Part shown: piece by piece, positions 1 to 6,474 of the stretch
How positions within the stretch are numbered: the stretch's first letter is position 1
Layout: each line of letters begins with the position of its first letter
NCBI RefSeq assembly: GCF_900299525.1
Contig: NZ_OMKA01000029.1
Span: 484,986 to 548,985 of the forward strand
Length of the DNA stretch: 64,000 bases
Origin: Aquimarina sp. Aq78
GTDB lineage: Bacteria > Bacteroidota > Bacteroidia > Flavobacteriales > Flavobacteriaceae
Direction of reading: 5' to 3'
Notes under the pieces: model-generated
What the model saw: only the letters and a program-made list of their open reading frames with translations
Told to the model about the DNA's origin: nothing
The model's database searches: none
Position numbers and translations under genes: made by a program

Positions 1-462
1 AAAAAATTACATCTGGGGACAAAAGGAACGCCTGTTAATCCGTTTTTTTATGTAAGTAATAGTCCGTGGAATTTGTATGATTATCTAAGTGCCTTTTTTA
101 ACAAACATCATTTTCCAAAAGGTCCAATTTTACTTAGAGATTTTAGAACACCATTTGATAAAACACCAAAACCTAAAGTTCCGCATAAGCAGTCCGAAAT
201 TGTGAATCTTTTAACGATGTATCCACATCTTAAATTTATTCTTATTGGAGATAGTGGAGAAAAAGATGCCGATATTTATACTAAAATTGCAGAGCAATAT
301 CGTGGTCGTATTTTAGCCATTTACTTAAGAAACGTAAAGCATCGCCGAAAAGAAAAACGAATTAAAAAGATTATACATTCCTTTACTGCCTCTCCTATTC
401 TTCTTGTTCACACGTATGATGAAGCTATCAAACACGCACAAGAGTCTGGATTCATAAATTAG
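1..462 (+). CDS. App1-family (DUF2183) phosphatase-like protein, C-terminal part
   Basis: The reading frame is open from the first base of the window, so the gene begins upstream and only about 153 C-terminal residues are present. An internal TTG at 73 is not a credible start, because conserved sequence (FFYVSNSPWNLYDYL) lies before and across it. The pattern SNSPWNLYDYL, then PKGPILLRDF, then FILIGDSGEKDADIYTKIA matches the C-terminal catalytic domain of the App1/DUF2183 family. That family is related to HAD-type phosphatidate phosphatases; GDSGEKD is the conserved late acid motif. The substrate in bacteria is not known to me. The gene ends convergently with the S24 regulator and overlaps its stop by four bases. 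Confidence 0.8.
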   Translation, partial: KKLHLGTKGTPVNPFFYVSNSPWNLYDYLSAFFNKHHFPKGPILLRDFRTPFDKTPKPKVPHKQSEIVNLLTMYPHLKFILIGDSGEKDADIYTKIAEQYRGRILAIYLRNVKHRRKEKRIKKIIHSFTASPILLVHTYDEAIKHAQESGFIN

Positions 463-1226
463 TGTTTCATACTTCTCACCTCAGAGGTTAATTCCAACAT
501 TGCCTCTTGTAGCTGTTTCATACTAGCCGTATCAGAATTAGCATCAATATTGAAGCTTAACTTGCTATTTATTTCCCAAAGCTCAACTATTTGATGTGTC
601 TGAATCGTATATGGTAAGTACTCAGAATTTAAAGAGATTAACGTTATTATAGAAGCATCTTTATTTTTTCTAATTTTCTTTACCACTACACTATCTTCTA
701 AAACGATTACGCAAATTGTATTATTACTCACTTCAGAAAGGTTGTTTACCGCTTTACCAATCACCCACTCTTTGGGCTCTAGTAATGGCAGCATACTATC
801 CCCTTCTACCTGAAAACCACGATATGTAGCATTTCGATATTCTGGTAAAGGAATATCAAATGCAGGTAATTGTTGATACCAATCTAAATCTTGAACATTA
901 TGAGGATATCCTGCTGCGGCTTTTACATTTACCAAAACTATATTTTCATTATTCTGAGAATCTATAGTAACTACTTTTGGAGATACATCTCCCAGGTGTA
1001 ATTGTATTTTCTTTTGAGTACTCTCTCCAAACAACCACAAGGGATTAATATTGAATTCCTGCAATAATCTGGCTACAACTTTTCCTGAAATCTTGGTCTT
1101 ACCCCTTTCTATATCAGCTGTAGAATTTTTAATCTGCAAAACCTTAGCAAAATCAGATTGGGTAAAATGGTTTTCCTCGCGAATTTGTTTAAAACGCTTT
1201 ATGGTTTGGTTGGTTGAATTATCCAT
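459..1226 (-). CDS. XRE/S24-type self-cleaving transcriptional repressor (LexA/CI-like)
   Basis: 255 residues. Residues 8-66 form a Cro/CI-type helix-turn-helix (FTQSDFAKVLQIKNSTADIERG). The C-terminal half is a peptidase S24 domain: an Ala105-Gly106 pair within AAAGYP is the probable self-cleavage site, Ser144 in EGDSMLPLLEP is the nucleophile, and Lys183 or Lys184 in VVVKK is the general base. In this family RecA filaments on single-stranded DNA trigger cleavage and derepression. The gene is divergent from a DNA-repair operon. Its own promoter (TTG-19 bp-TATCTTTG) has a perfect palindrome over the -33 element, so negative autoregulation and SOS-type control of the neighbouring operon are likely. 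A phage CI-like repressor is the alternative, but no phage genes are nearby. Confidence 0.85.
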   Translation of the reverse strand: MDNSTNQTIKRFKQIREENHFTQSDFAKVLQIKNSTADIERGKTKISGKVVARLLQEFNINPLWLFGESTQKKIQLHLGDVSPKVVTIDSQNNENIVLVNVKAAAGYPHNVQDLDWYQQLPAFDIPLPEYRNATYRGFQVEGDSMLPLLEPKEWVIGKAVNNLSEVSNNTICVIVLEDSVVVKKIRKNKDASIITLISLNSEYLPYTIQTHQIVELWEINSKLSFNIDANSDTASMKQLQEAMLELTSEVRSMKH

Positions 1227-1289
1227 AAAATCGAAATTTTAATAGTATTATCATATAAAAACGGTGCTGTGACCTGGGATAATTAGTAG

Positions 1290-1319
1290 CAAAGATACAA
1301 GATTTTGGAATATTTCCAA
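1290..1319 (-). promoter_or_regulatory. Promoter of the S24 repressor gene with overlapping operator
   Basis: On the minus strand TATCTTTG (complement of 1290-1297) is a perfect match to the Bacteroidota -7 consensus TAnnTTTG. TTG (complement of 1317-1319) lies 19 bp upstream, in the right place for the -33 element. The -33 element is part of the 6-3-6 palindrome at 1305-1319. The predicted leader is roughly 55-60 nt. Confidence 0.65.
1305..1319. promoter_or_regulatory. Operator O1, perfect 6-3-6 palindrome
   Basis: TTGGAA-TAT-TTCCAA is perfectly symmetric. It has the same GGAA-N3-TTCC core as the two sites 24-60 bp further right. It overlaps the -33 element of the repressor gene, which fits autoregulation. 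Confidence 0.6.
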
Positions 1320-1342
1320 TTTTAACATAATTTTATTTTAAT

Positions 1343-1365
1343 ATTTATGGAAAAATTCCATAAAT
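1343..1365. promoter_or_regulatory. Operator O2, perfect 10-3-10 palindrome
   Basis: ATTTATGGAA-AAA-TTCCATAAAT is perfectly symmetric over 23 bp and carries the same GGAA-N3-TTCC core as O1. It overlaps the putative -7 element (TAAATTTG, 1361-1368) of the rightward repair operon. Confidence 0.6.
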
Positions 1366-1368
1366 TTG
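1361..1368 (+). promoter_or_regulatory. Candidate -7 element of the DNA-repair operon
   Basis: TAAATTTG matches TAnnTTTG and lies 28 bases before the ATG at 1396. No good TTG -33 element is visible 17-23 bp upstream, so the promoter may be weak or activated by other means. It is sandwiched between palindromes O2 and O3. Confidence 0.4.
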
Positions 1369-1380
1369 GAAAAATTACAA
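1366..1380. promoter_or_regulatory. Operator O3, imperfect 6-3-6 palindrome
   Basis: TTGGAA-AAA-TTACAA is the same palindrome with a single C-to-A change at 1377. It follows O2 directly, so the three sites could bind repressor dimers cooperatively. Confidence 0.4.
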
Positions 1381-1395
1381 CTAAATACATCTACT

Positions 1396-1779
1396 ATGTC
1401 TTCACAAACCATTCCTTTATACCAAAAAGTATCAGAGAAAATCATTAGACATTCACTCGATAGTTCTATTACAACTATCGATCAACTTCATCAAAAACTC
1501 TCAGAAAAAGGATTTCATTTTCTTAGAAATAAGGCCGTGAAAAATTACAATTTTGATTTTTATTGTACTACATCAAAAATTGCTATTGAAATTGACAGTT
1601 ATGCGCACGAGTTCTCGGATATCCACAACTTAGATGCCCCAAAAAAATTATTTATTTCGTCATTAGGAATTACCGTTCTTAGGTTTACAGATTATCAGAT
1701 ATTAACCGATATAGAAGAAATAATAAGAACCGTAAAAAATCAAATAAAAACCGCTACAGAATGCATCTATGTCGTTTGA
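1396..1779 (+). CDS. DUF559-type (Vsr/PD-(D/E)XK-like) nuclease-like protein
   Basis: 127 residues from the ATG at 1396. A TTG at 1366 could extend it by 10 residues, but that start would sit inside operator O3, so I prefer the ATG. The core NFDFYCTTSKIAIEIDSYAHEFSDIHNLDAPKKLFISSLG, followed by VLRFTDYQIL, is the DUF559 pattern. That domain is related to the very-short-patch endonuclease fold; D and E in FDF and AIEID and the following H and D are the probable metal ligands. The last 11 bases overlap the start of the radical SAM gene, so the two are translationally coupled. A role in processing damaged DNA is inferred from the context; no substrate is known. Confidence 0.6.
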   Translation: MSSQTIPLYQKVSEKIIRHSLDSSITTIDQLHQKLSEKGFHFLRNKAVKNYNFDFYCTTSKIAIEIDSYAHEFSDIHNLDAPKKLFISSLGITVLRFTDYQILTDIEEIIRTVKNQIKTATECIYVV

Positions 1780-3031
1780 GCGAATACGTCAAAAACTCTC
1801 CATTTTGGCAGATGCCGCAAAATATGATGTTTCATGCGCCAGTAGCGGAGGTAAAAGAGCCAATCCTAAAAAAGGATTAGGAAATAATACAGGTTTCGGA
1901 ATTTGTCATAGTTATACAGAAGATGGACGCTGCGTTTCTTTATTAAAAATTTTGCTTACCAATCATTGCATTTATGATTGTGCCTATTGTATTACCAGAA
2001 AAAGTAATGATATTAAAAGAGCTGCTTTTAAAATTCAGGAAGTAGTTGATCTAACTATTAATTTTTATAGAAGAAATTATATCGAAGGGCTATTTCTAAG
2101 CTCTGGAATATTCAAAAACTCTGATTTTACCATGGAGCGATTAGTTGCTGTGGCCAAAAAACTCAGATTAGAAGAGAATTTTAATGGCTATATCCATCTC
2201 AAATCCATTCCTGGTGCCAGTGATGAATTGATGCGTGAGGCAGGATTATATGCCGATCGATTAAGTGTGAATATTGAAATCCCAACCAAATCCGGATTAA
2301 AACTTTTGGCGCCAGATAAAAAACATGAGGATTTCATAAAACCTATGCAAAAGGTTAAAAATGAAATCATTCAATATAAAGCAGAGCGTAAAACGATAAA
2401 GAACACTCCCAAATATGCTCCGGCAGGGCAAAGTACTCAAATGATCATTGGAGCAACTGGTGAGAGTGATCGAGATATCATGTATTCTGCCACCTATTAC
2501 TATAAAAAATTTGATATGCGACGAGTATATTACTCTGGATATATTCCTGTTATGACAGACTCTCGGTTACCATCCTTAGGAACTGAGGTTCCTATCCTTA
2601 GAGAAAACCGTCTTTACCAAACCGATTGGTTATTGAGATTTTATGGATTTTCTGTTAACGAAATATTGAATGACACATACAAAAACCTGGACTTAGATAT
2701 TGACCCAAAACTAAGTTGGGCATTACGTAATCTACATCTCTTCCCTATTGACATCAACAAAGCAGATAAAAGGATATTGGCCAGAGTTCCCGGTATTGGC
2801 ATGCAATCTGTATTTAAAATACTACAGGCCAGAAAATTTAGAAATTTAGATTGGTCTCATCTTAAAGCTATTGGCATAGCCATAAACAGAGCCCAATATT
2901 TTATCACTTGTAATTCTAAGGATTTTTATAACAAAGATCATGATCCTCATACATTAAAAGCTAAGATCCTAAAAAGCTCTAATAGTAAGTATAAAAAATA
3001 CTTTAATCAACAATTAAGTCTTTTCTCCTAA
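1769..3031 (+). CDS. Putative DNA modification/repair radical SAM protein (TIGR03916 type)
   Basis: 420 residues. Cys67, Cys71 and Cys74 in HCIYDCAYC form the canonical CxxxCxxC 4Fe-4S cluster motif of radical SAM enzymes. Residues 335-365 (RILARVPGIGMQSVFKIL) are a helix-hairpin-helix DNA-binding motif. This combination and the early AKYDVSCASSGGKR motif identify the family that is almost always encoded beside a uracil-DNA-glycosylase-linked DUF4130 protein, which is exactly what follows here 11 bases downstream. The biochemical reaction is not established to my knowledge; repair of a DNA lesion by radical chemistry is the standing inference. Probably under control of the upstream S24 repressor. 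Confidence 0.85.
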   Translation: MSFERIRQKLSILADAAKYDVSCASSGGKRANPKKGLGNNTGFGICHSYTEDGRCVSLLKILLTNHCIYDCAYCITRKSNDIKRAAFKIQEVVDLTINFYRRNYIEGLFLSSGIFKNSDFTMERLVAVAKKLRLEENFNGYIHLKSIPGASDELMREAGLYADRLSVNIEIPTKSGLKLLAPDKKHEDFIKPMQKVKNEIIQYKAERKTIKNTPKYAPAGQSTQMIIGATGESDRDIMYSATYYYKKFDMRRVYYSGYIPVMTDSRLPSLGTEVPILRENRLYQTDWLLRFYGFSVNEILNDTYKNLDLDIDPKLSWALRNLHLFPIDINKADKRILARVPGIGMQSVFKILQARKFRNLDWSHLKAIGIAINRAQYFITCNSKDFYNKDHDPHTLKAKILKSSNSKYKKYFNQQLSLFS

Positions 3032-3042
3032 TATCAATACTT

Positions 3043-3819
3043 ATGAATCCGCAAACGATATTACTATATGATGGAAGTTTTGAAGGATTTTTAAGTTGTA
3101 TTTTTATGGTATATGATCAAAAAATATCTGATGCAGTTATTAGAAAAGAATCAGAAACCAATACTCAATTATTTACAATAACAGAAGAGGTTATCACCGA
3201 GAGGTATAAAGCATCAAGAGTATGGAAAGGATTTAAATCTAAAACAACTCGAAATGAACAACAGGATTTCTTTAAAGTATTTTTGAGTGAAATCAAAGGC
3301 GTAGAGAATACATTATTGAGTTATGTACAAAACATTTTTACCAAAAAAAACGATAGAAATATTGATTTCAGTAATAAAGATATTCTAAAAATTAGTCAGG
3401 TTGCGAGGATGGTAGGTCGAGAAAAACACAGAATGGAAGCATTTGTACGTTTTCAATTAACCAATGACAATATATACACCGCTACTGTCGAACCAGATTT
3501 TAATGTTTTGCCACTAATCATTCATCATTTTAAAGATCGATATGCCGACCAGCAATGGGTTATCTATGATATCAAAAGAAATTATGGTATTTACTACGAT
3601 CTAAACACTGTAGAAACAGTAACTATAGAAGGCTTTTCTAGAAAAAAGGTTCGAATTTCAGAAGAGGTACTCGCTCAGAATGAAGCCGAATTTCAAAAAT
3701 TATGGGGAACATACTACAATAATGTGAACATAAAATCCCGTAAAAACAACAAATTACATAAACAACACCTTCCAAAACGCTACTGGAAATACTTAACCGA
3801 GAAAAATAGTAGCTTATAA
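3043..3819 (+). CDS. TIGR03915/DUF4130 family DNA-repair partner of the radical SAM protein
   Basis: 258 residues. The N-terminus ILLYDGSFEGFLSCIF is the family signature, and DKDILKISQVARMVGREKHRMEAFVRF-type sequence (about residues 110-150) is the conserved centre. Members are found fused to or beside uracil-DNA glycosylase-like domains and with the radical SAM protein just upstream. No UDG domain is fused here; the protein ends soon after the DUF4130 region. It starts 11 bases after the radical SAM stop and is the last gene of the operon. Function beyond DNA repair cannot be read from the sequence. Confidence 0.8.
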   Translation: MNPQTILLYDGSFEGFLSCIFMVYDQKISDAVIRKESETNTQLFTITEEVITERYKASRVWKGFKSKTTRNEQQDFFKVFLSEIKGVENTLLSYVQNIFTKKNDRNIDFSNKDILKISQVARMVGREKHRMEAFVRFQLTNDNIYTATVEPDFNVLPLIIHHFKDRYADQQWVIYDIKRNYGIYYDLNTVETVTIEGFSRKKVRISEEVLAQNEAEFQKLWGTYYNNVNIKSRKNNKLHKQHLPKRYWKYLTEKNSSL

Positions 3820-3963
3820 TAATATATCGTTAAGAAATCTTTATCTATATAAACACCTAATTTACAAGGATAACAAGCACTTAGGCCTATATAGTAGCCA
3901 AATAATAAAAACCAGTGTGTATTTTTTACCCATCTTAAATTTCGAATAGATAAAATAAAGTAT

Positions 3964-3971
3964 TAGATTTG
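3964..3971 (+). promoter_or_regulatory. Candidate -7 element of the small lipoprotein gene
   Basis: TAGATTTG matches TAnnTTTG 36 bases before the ATG at 4008. A TTTC at 3940-3943 with a 20 bp spacer is a one-base variant of the -33 element. The 188 bp between the repair operon and this gene contain nothing else I recognise. Confidence 0.45.
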
Positions 3972-4007
3972 GCGTTAAGTAACCAAAATTAACTATATCT
4001 ATTTATT

Positions 4008-4448
4008 ATGAAAAAAATTTTTTTAGGAGCTTTAGCTCTAGTGTTTTTAACAGTGATCTCTTGTAAAGATGCTGCTAATAAAGCTGAAGAAGCAGCAGAT
4101 ACAGCAGAAGAAGCTGTTGAAGAAGTTGCAGAAAAAGTAGAAGAAGCTGCCGAAGAAGTTGCAGAAAAAGTAGAAGAAGCTGTTGACGGTGTTCCTAATT
4201 TTGACAACGCTGAAGTAACAGAATACGTAAAAAAATATGAGGCGTATATGGCTAAGTATGCAAAAATCGTAGAAAGCAAAGATATGACTGCTTTTGCTGG
4301 ACTTGCTCAAGAAGGATCAGAACTTGGCGCAGCAGCTCAAGGTATTGCTGGAAAATTATCTGGTGATGATGTTAAAAAATGGACTGACTATATGACTGCT
4401 AGTTCTGAAAAGATGCAAAAACTTGCTCAAGCAATGACTCAGCAATAG
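4008..4448 (+). CDS. Small lipoprotein with a Glu/Ala-rich coiled coil
   Basis: 146 residues. A signal peptide ends in the lipobox VISC with Cys19 as the lipidated residue. Residues 20-65 are almost entirely Ala, Glu, Lys and Val (AEEAADTAEEAVEEVAEKVEEA), a charged helical or coiled-coil stalk. It contains an 11-residue unit encoded twice by a near-perfect 33 bp tandem repeat. The remaining 80 residues look alpha-helical and have no motif I recognise. It has its own promoter candidate and a strong terminator, so it is monocistronic. An envelope stalk protein is a reasonable guess, not a demonstrated function. Confidence 0.75.
   Translation: MKKIFLGALALVFLTVISCKDAANKAEEAADTAEEAVEEVAEKVEEAAEEVAEKVEEAVDGVPNFDNAEVTEYVKKYEAYMAKYAKIVESKDMTAFAGLAQEGSELGAAAQGIAGKLSGDDVKKWTDYMTASSEKMQKLAQAMTQQ
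4119..4182 (+). repeat. Two tandem 33-bp units inside the lipoprotein gene
   Basis: A 31-base block beginning GAAGAAGTTGCAGAA occurs at 4119-4149 and again at 4152-4182, a period of 33 bp (11 codons, EEVAEKVEEA plus Ala or Val). The period keeps the frame, so copy number could change without breaking the protein. Confidence 0.85.
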
Positions 4449-4484
4449 TCGTATTTTTAAAATACAATAAGTCGTATGACTTAT

Positions 4485-4516
4485 AAAAACCATCCACAAT
4501 GTGGATGGTTTTTTTT
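4485..4516. terminator. Bidirectional rho-independent terminator
   Basis: CCATCCAC (4490-4497) and GTGGATGG (4501-4508) form an 8 bp stem with a 3-base loop, flanked by five A on the left and eight T on the right. It can end the lipoprotein transcript rightward and the nitroreductase transcript leftward. Confidence 0.85.
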
Positions 4517-5090
4517 ATTCCATCCATTGTACTTTACTCTCTATCGGTTCTCGTTTTGAAGTGTTTTTCTCGTCTTCATCATAATACCCGAGATAAAAGA
4601 AACCTAAACAGTGTTCTCCTTCTTCAAAATCAAAAAAATCACCCATATAGTTGATTAACTTAGGGCTGCTCCAATAGCAACCAATATCGTTTGCCGTGCA
4701 TGTTAGCCACATATTCTGTACCGCCATTGCAGTTGATGCAACTTCTTCCCACTCCGGAATACGCTCTTTTGGATCTCGTTGCATACAAATCACAATTATC
4801 GCACTGGCAGATTTACACTTATCAATAATTTTAGTGTGCTTAAACGGAGAAAAATCTTCATTAGAAGTGATATCGGTATATGTATCTGATAAAAACACTC
4901 CCAATCGATCTTTGGCTTCTCCTTCTACCACCTTAAAACGCCAAGGTTGTGTGAGTTTATGTGTCGGAGCCCAATTTGCATTTTCCAATACCATTTTAAT
5001 CAATGCTTTAGGTACAGGTTTCTCATTGTATTGTGCCGGAAAAACAGATCGTCTTCTCCTAATTATTTCATTAATATCATCATTAGTCAT
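4515..5090 (-). CDS. Nitroreductase family protein (FMN-dependent)
   Basis: 191 residues, the size of compact YdjA-type nitroreductases. The N-terminal helix with Arg11-Arg14 and Ser15 (IIRRRRSV) and the segment ANWAPTHKLTQPWRF are the FMN phosphate- and ring-binding signatures. A second FMN contact region lies around NDIGCYWSSPKLINY and LGFFYLGY near the C-terminus. It probably reduces nitro groups or quinone-like substrates with NAD(P)H in the cytosol as a homodimer; the physiological substrate is not evident. The stop codon overlaps the T-run of the shared terminator. The gene is divergent from the methyltransferase gene. Confidence 0.85.
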   Translation of the reverse strand: MTNDDINEIIRRRRSVFPAQYNEKPVPKALIKMVLENANWAPTHKLTQPWRFKVVEGEAKDRLGVFLSDTYTDITSNEDFSPFKHTKIIDKCKSASAIIVICMQRDPKERIPEWEEVASTAMAVQNMWLTCTANDIGCYWSSPKLINYMGDFFDFEEGEHCLGFFYLGYYDEDEKNTSKREPIESKVQWME

Positions 5091-5167
5091 AGAATTTCGT
5101 CTTTTTTTGTAAAGTTATTATTATTCTAAGGACTAAAAATACTAGTATCATTAATTAATACAATATT

Positions 5168-5893
5168 GTGAACCTTAGAGTTCGATTACATAAATCTGAG
5201 CAACTTGACAACTTATCCCTATCAGGAGGGATACTCGATACAACATTAGCCAGCTTAAAATTTATCAATACTTATTTTGGTAATCATAGACAATTAAGTA
5301 AGGCCATATTGCACTATTGTATAACACATCCAACTATAGAAAAAATTCATATTGTTGATATTGGTTGTGGTGGTGGAGATTGTATTGCACATATCTCAGA
5401 AACACTAAAGAAACATAATATAAAAGCCACATTTACAGGAATTGATGGCAATCCTAAAAGTATTTCTTATGCACTGCAAAATAATCCTGATCCTACTCAT
5501 ATTAATTTTAATACCGCTGATATTTTAGATAAGGATTTTGTATTACCTAATTGCGACCTCTTGATCAGTAGCCATTTTATATATCATTTCAATAATGAAA
5601 ACCTAATTTATTTTTTAAAAAAATTGCAATCTAATACTGTAAAACATATTATTTTTAGTGAATTGTATAGAAGTAAAATGGCGTACCATATGTTTAAAAC
5701 AATACGTTTTATGCTTCCTGTTTCGGATATGACAAAGAAAGATGGATTGATTGCTATACAAAGAGCCTTTACTAATAAAGAATTAGAAACTATTATTCGC
5801 AAGAGTACAATAGAAAAACATAGTATTACCAAAAAGCCGTTTTTCCGTATGATTGCTCAAATATATCTTCATAATGAAAAGAATACTGTCTAA
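5168..5893 (+). CDS. Class I SAM-dependent methyltransferase
   Basis: 241 residues, starting at a GTG; no in-frame ATG lies near. Residues 61-71 (HIVDIGCGGGD) are motif I of a Rossmann-fold methyltransferase, followed by an acidic GIDGNPKSI (motif II) and NCDLLISSHFIYHF (motif IV region). The N-terminal helix region SLSGGILDTTLASLKFINTYFGNHR is typical of methyltransferase-25-like proteins that act on small lipids or polyketides. The next gene, a membrane protein, overlaps it by 20 bases, so they form a pair, possibly acting on a membrane lipid. The substrate is unknown. Confidence 0.75.
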   Translation: MNLRVRLHKSEQLDNLSLSGGILDTTLASLKFINTYFGNHRQLSKAILHYCITHPTIEKIHIVDIGCGGGDCIAHISETLKKHNIKATFTGIDGNPKSISYALQNNPDPTHINFNTADILDKDFVLPNCDLLISSHFIYHFNNENLIYFLKKLQSNTVKHIIFSELYRSKMAYHMFKTIRFMLPVSDMTKKDGLIAIQRAFTNKELETIIRKSTIEKHSITKKPFFRMIAQIYLHNEKNTV

Positions 5894-6311
5894 ACATATA
5901 AACACTCTAAAAGAAGCTCCAAAAACTTTAATCCTAACCTATATTATTATCTACTTCTTATGGGGATTGGGAATGAATCGTTTTGGAACCGAAGTAGAAA
6001 TTGCCAGGTTTACATATTGGTGGCAAGTAATTACATGTTATATCTTATATATGGTACCCATTTCAATTATCTTAAAGGAATACACCTTTTTTGAGCAATA
6101 TGCATATGGGTTAGTTGCAATGGGGATATTAGAATTTTTAGGATATTGGCTTCAGTCATCTTATGTATATCCAGATAATATCCTGGATAAGGTATTTAGC
6201 CCTCAAAATTTCAGTTTAGGGATGGCTTTATTCTTTGCATTATATTTTCCGGCAGGAAACTGGCTCGTTAAAAAAACACATGACCTAATTTTTATAAGGA
6301 ACTCATCTTGA
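5874..6311 (+). CDS. Small integral membrane protein, unknown function
   Basis: 145 residues from the ATG at 5874. A TTG at 5853 would add seven residues but has no other support. Four hydrophobic segments are visible: TLILTYIIIYFLWGLG, VITCYILYMVPISIIL, YGLVAMGILEFLGYWL and LGMALFFALYFPAGNWL. I do not recognise a family. It overlaps the preceding methyltransferase by 20 bases and ends inside the left arm of a long inverted repeat, where its TGA stop is formed by repeat sequence. Confidence 0.6.
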   Translation: MKRILSKHINTLKEAPKTLILTYIIIYFLWGLGMNRFGTEVEIARFTYWWQVITCYILYMVPISIILKEYTFFEQYAYGLVAMGILEFLGYWLQSSYVYPDNILDKVFSPQNFSLGMALFFALYFPAGNWLVKKTHDLIFIRNSS

Positions 6312-6459
6312 GTAGCGGTTTTAAGCTGAAAAGTATGGCTTTTGTGCCATAATGAAGTTCTTTCTTTTCTGCATAGCCTTAGCTACGTTGAAAAGAAAGA
6401 ACTTCATTATGGTACAAAATGTGAATTTTGTAGGCAAAAGCATTACTCAAGATGAGTTC
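6299..6459. repeat. ~160 bp imperfect inverted repeat (extragenic long hairpin)
   Basis: Outer arms of 16 bp (6299-6314, GAACTCATCTTGAGTA, and 6444-6459) are perfect complements. Inner arms of 23 bp (6347-6369 and 6390-6412, core AATGAAGTTCTTTC) are also perfect, and the flanking TTTTGTGCC/GGTACAAAA extends them with one mismatch. The tip (6370-6389) contains a smaller TAGC/GCTA hairpin. The structure could be a degenerate mobile element (MITE-like), a repetitive extragenic palindrome, or a very strong convergent terminator between the membrane protein and the pentapeptide-repeat gene. No transposase is present. Confidence 0.8.
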
Positions 6460-6474
6460 AAGTAATAAATAGTA

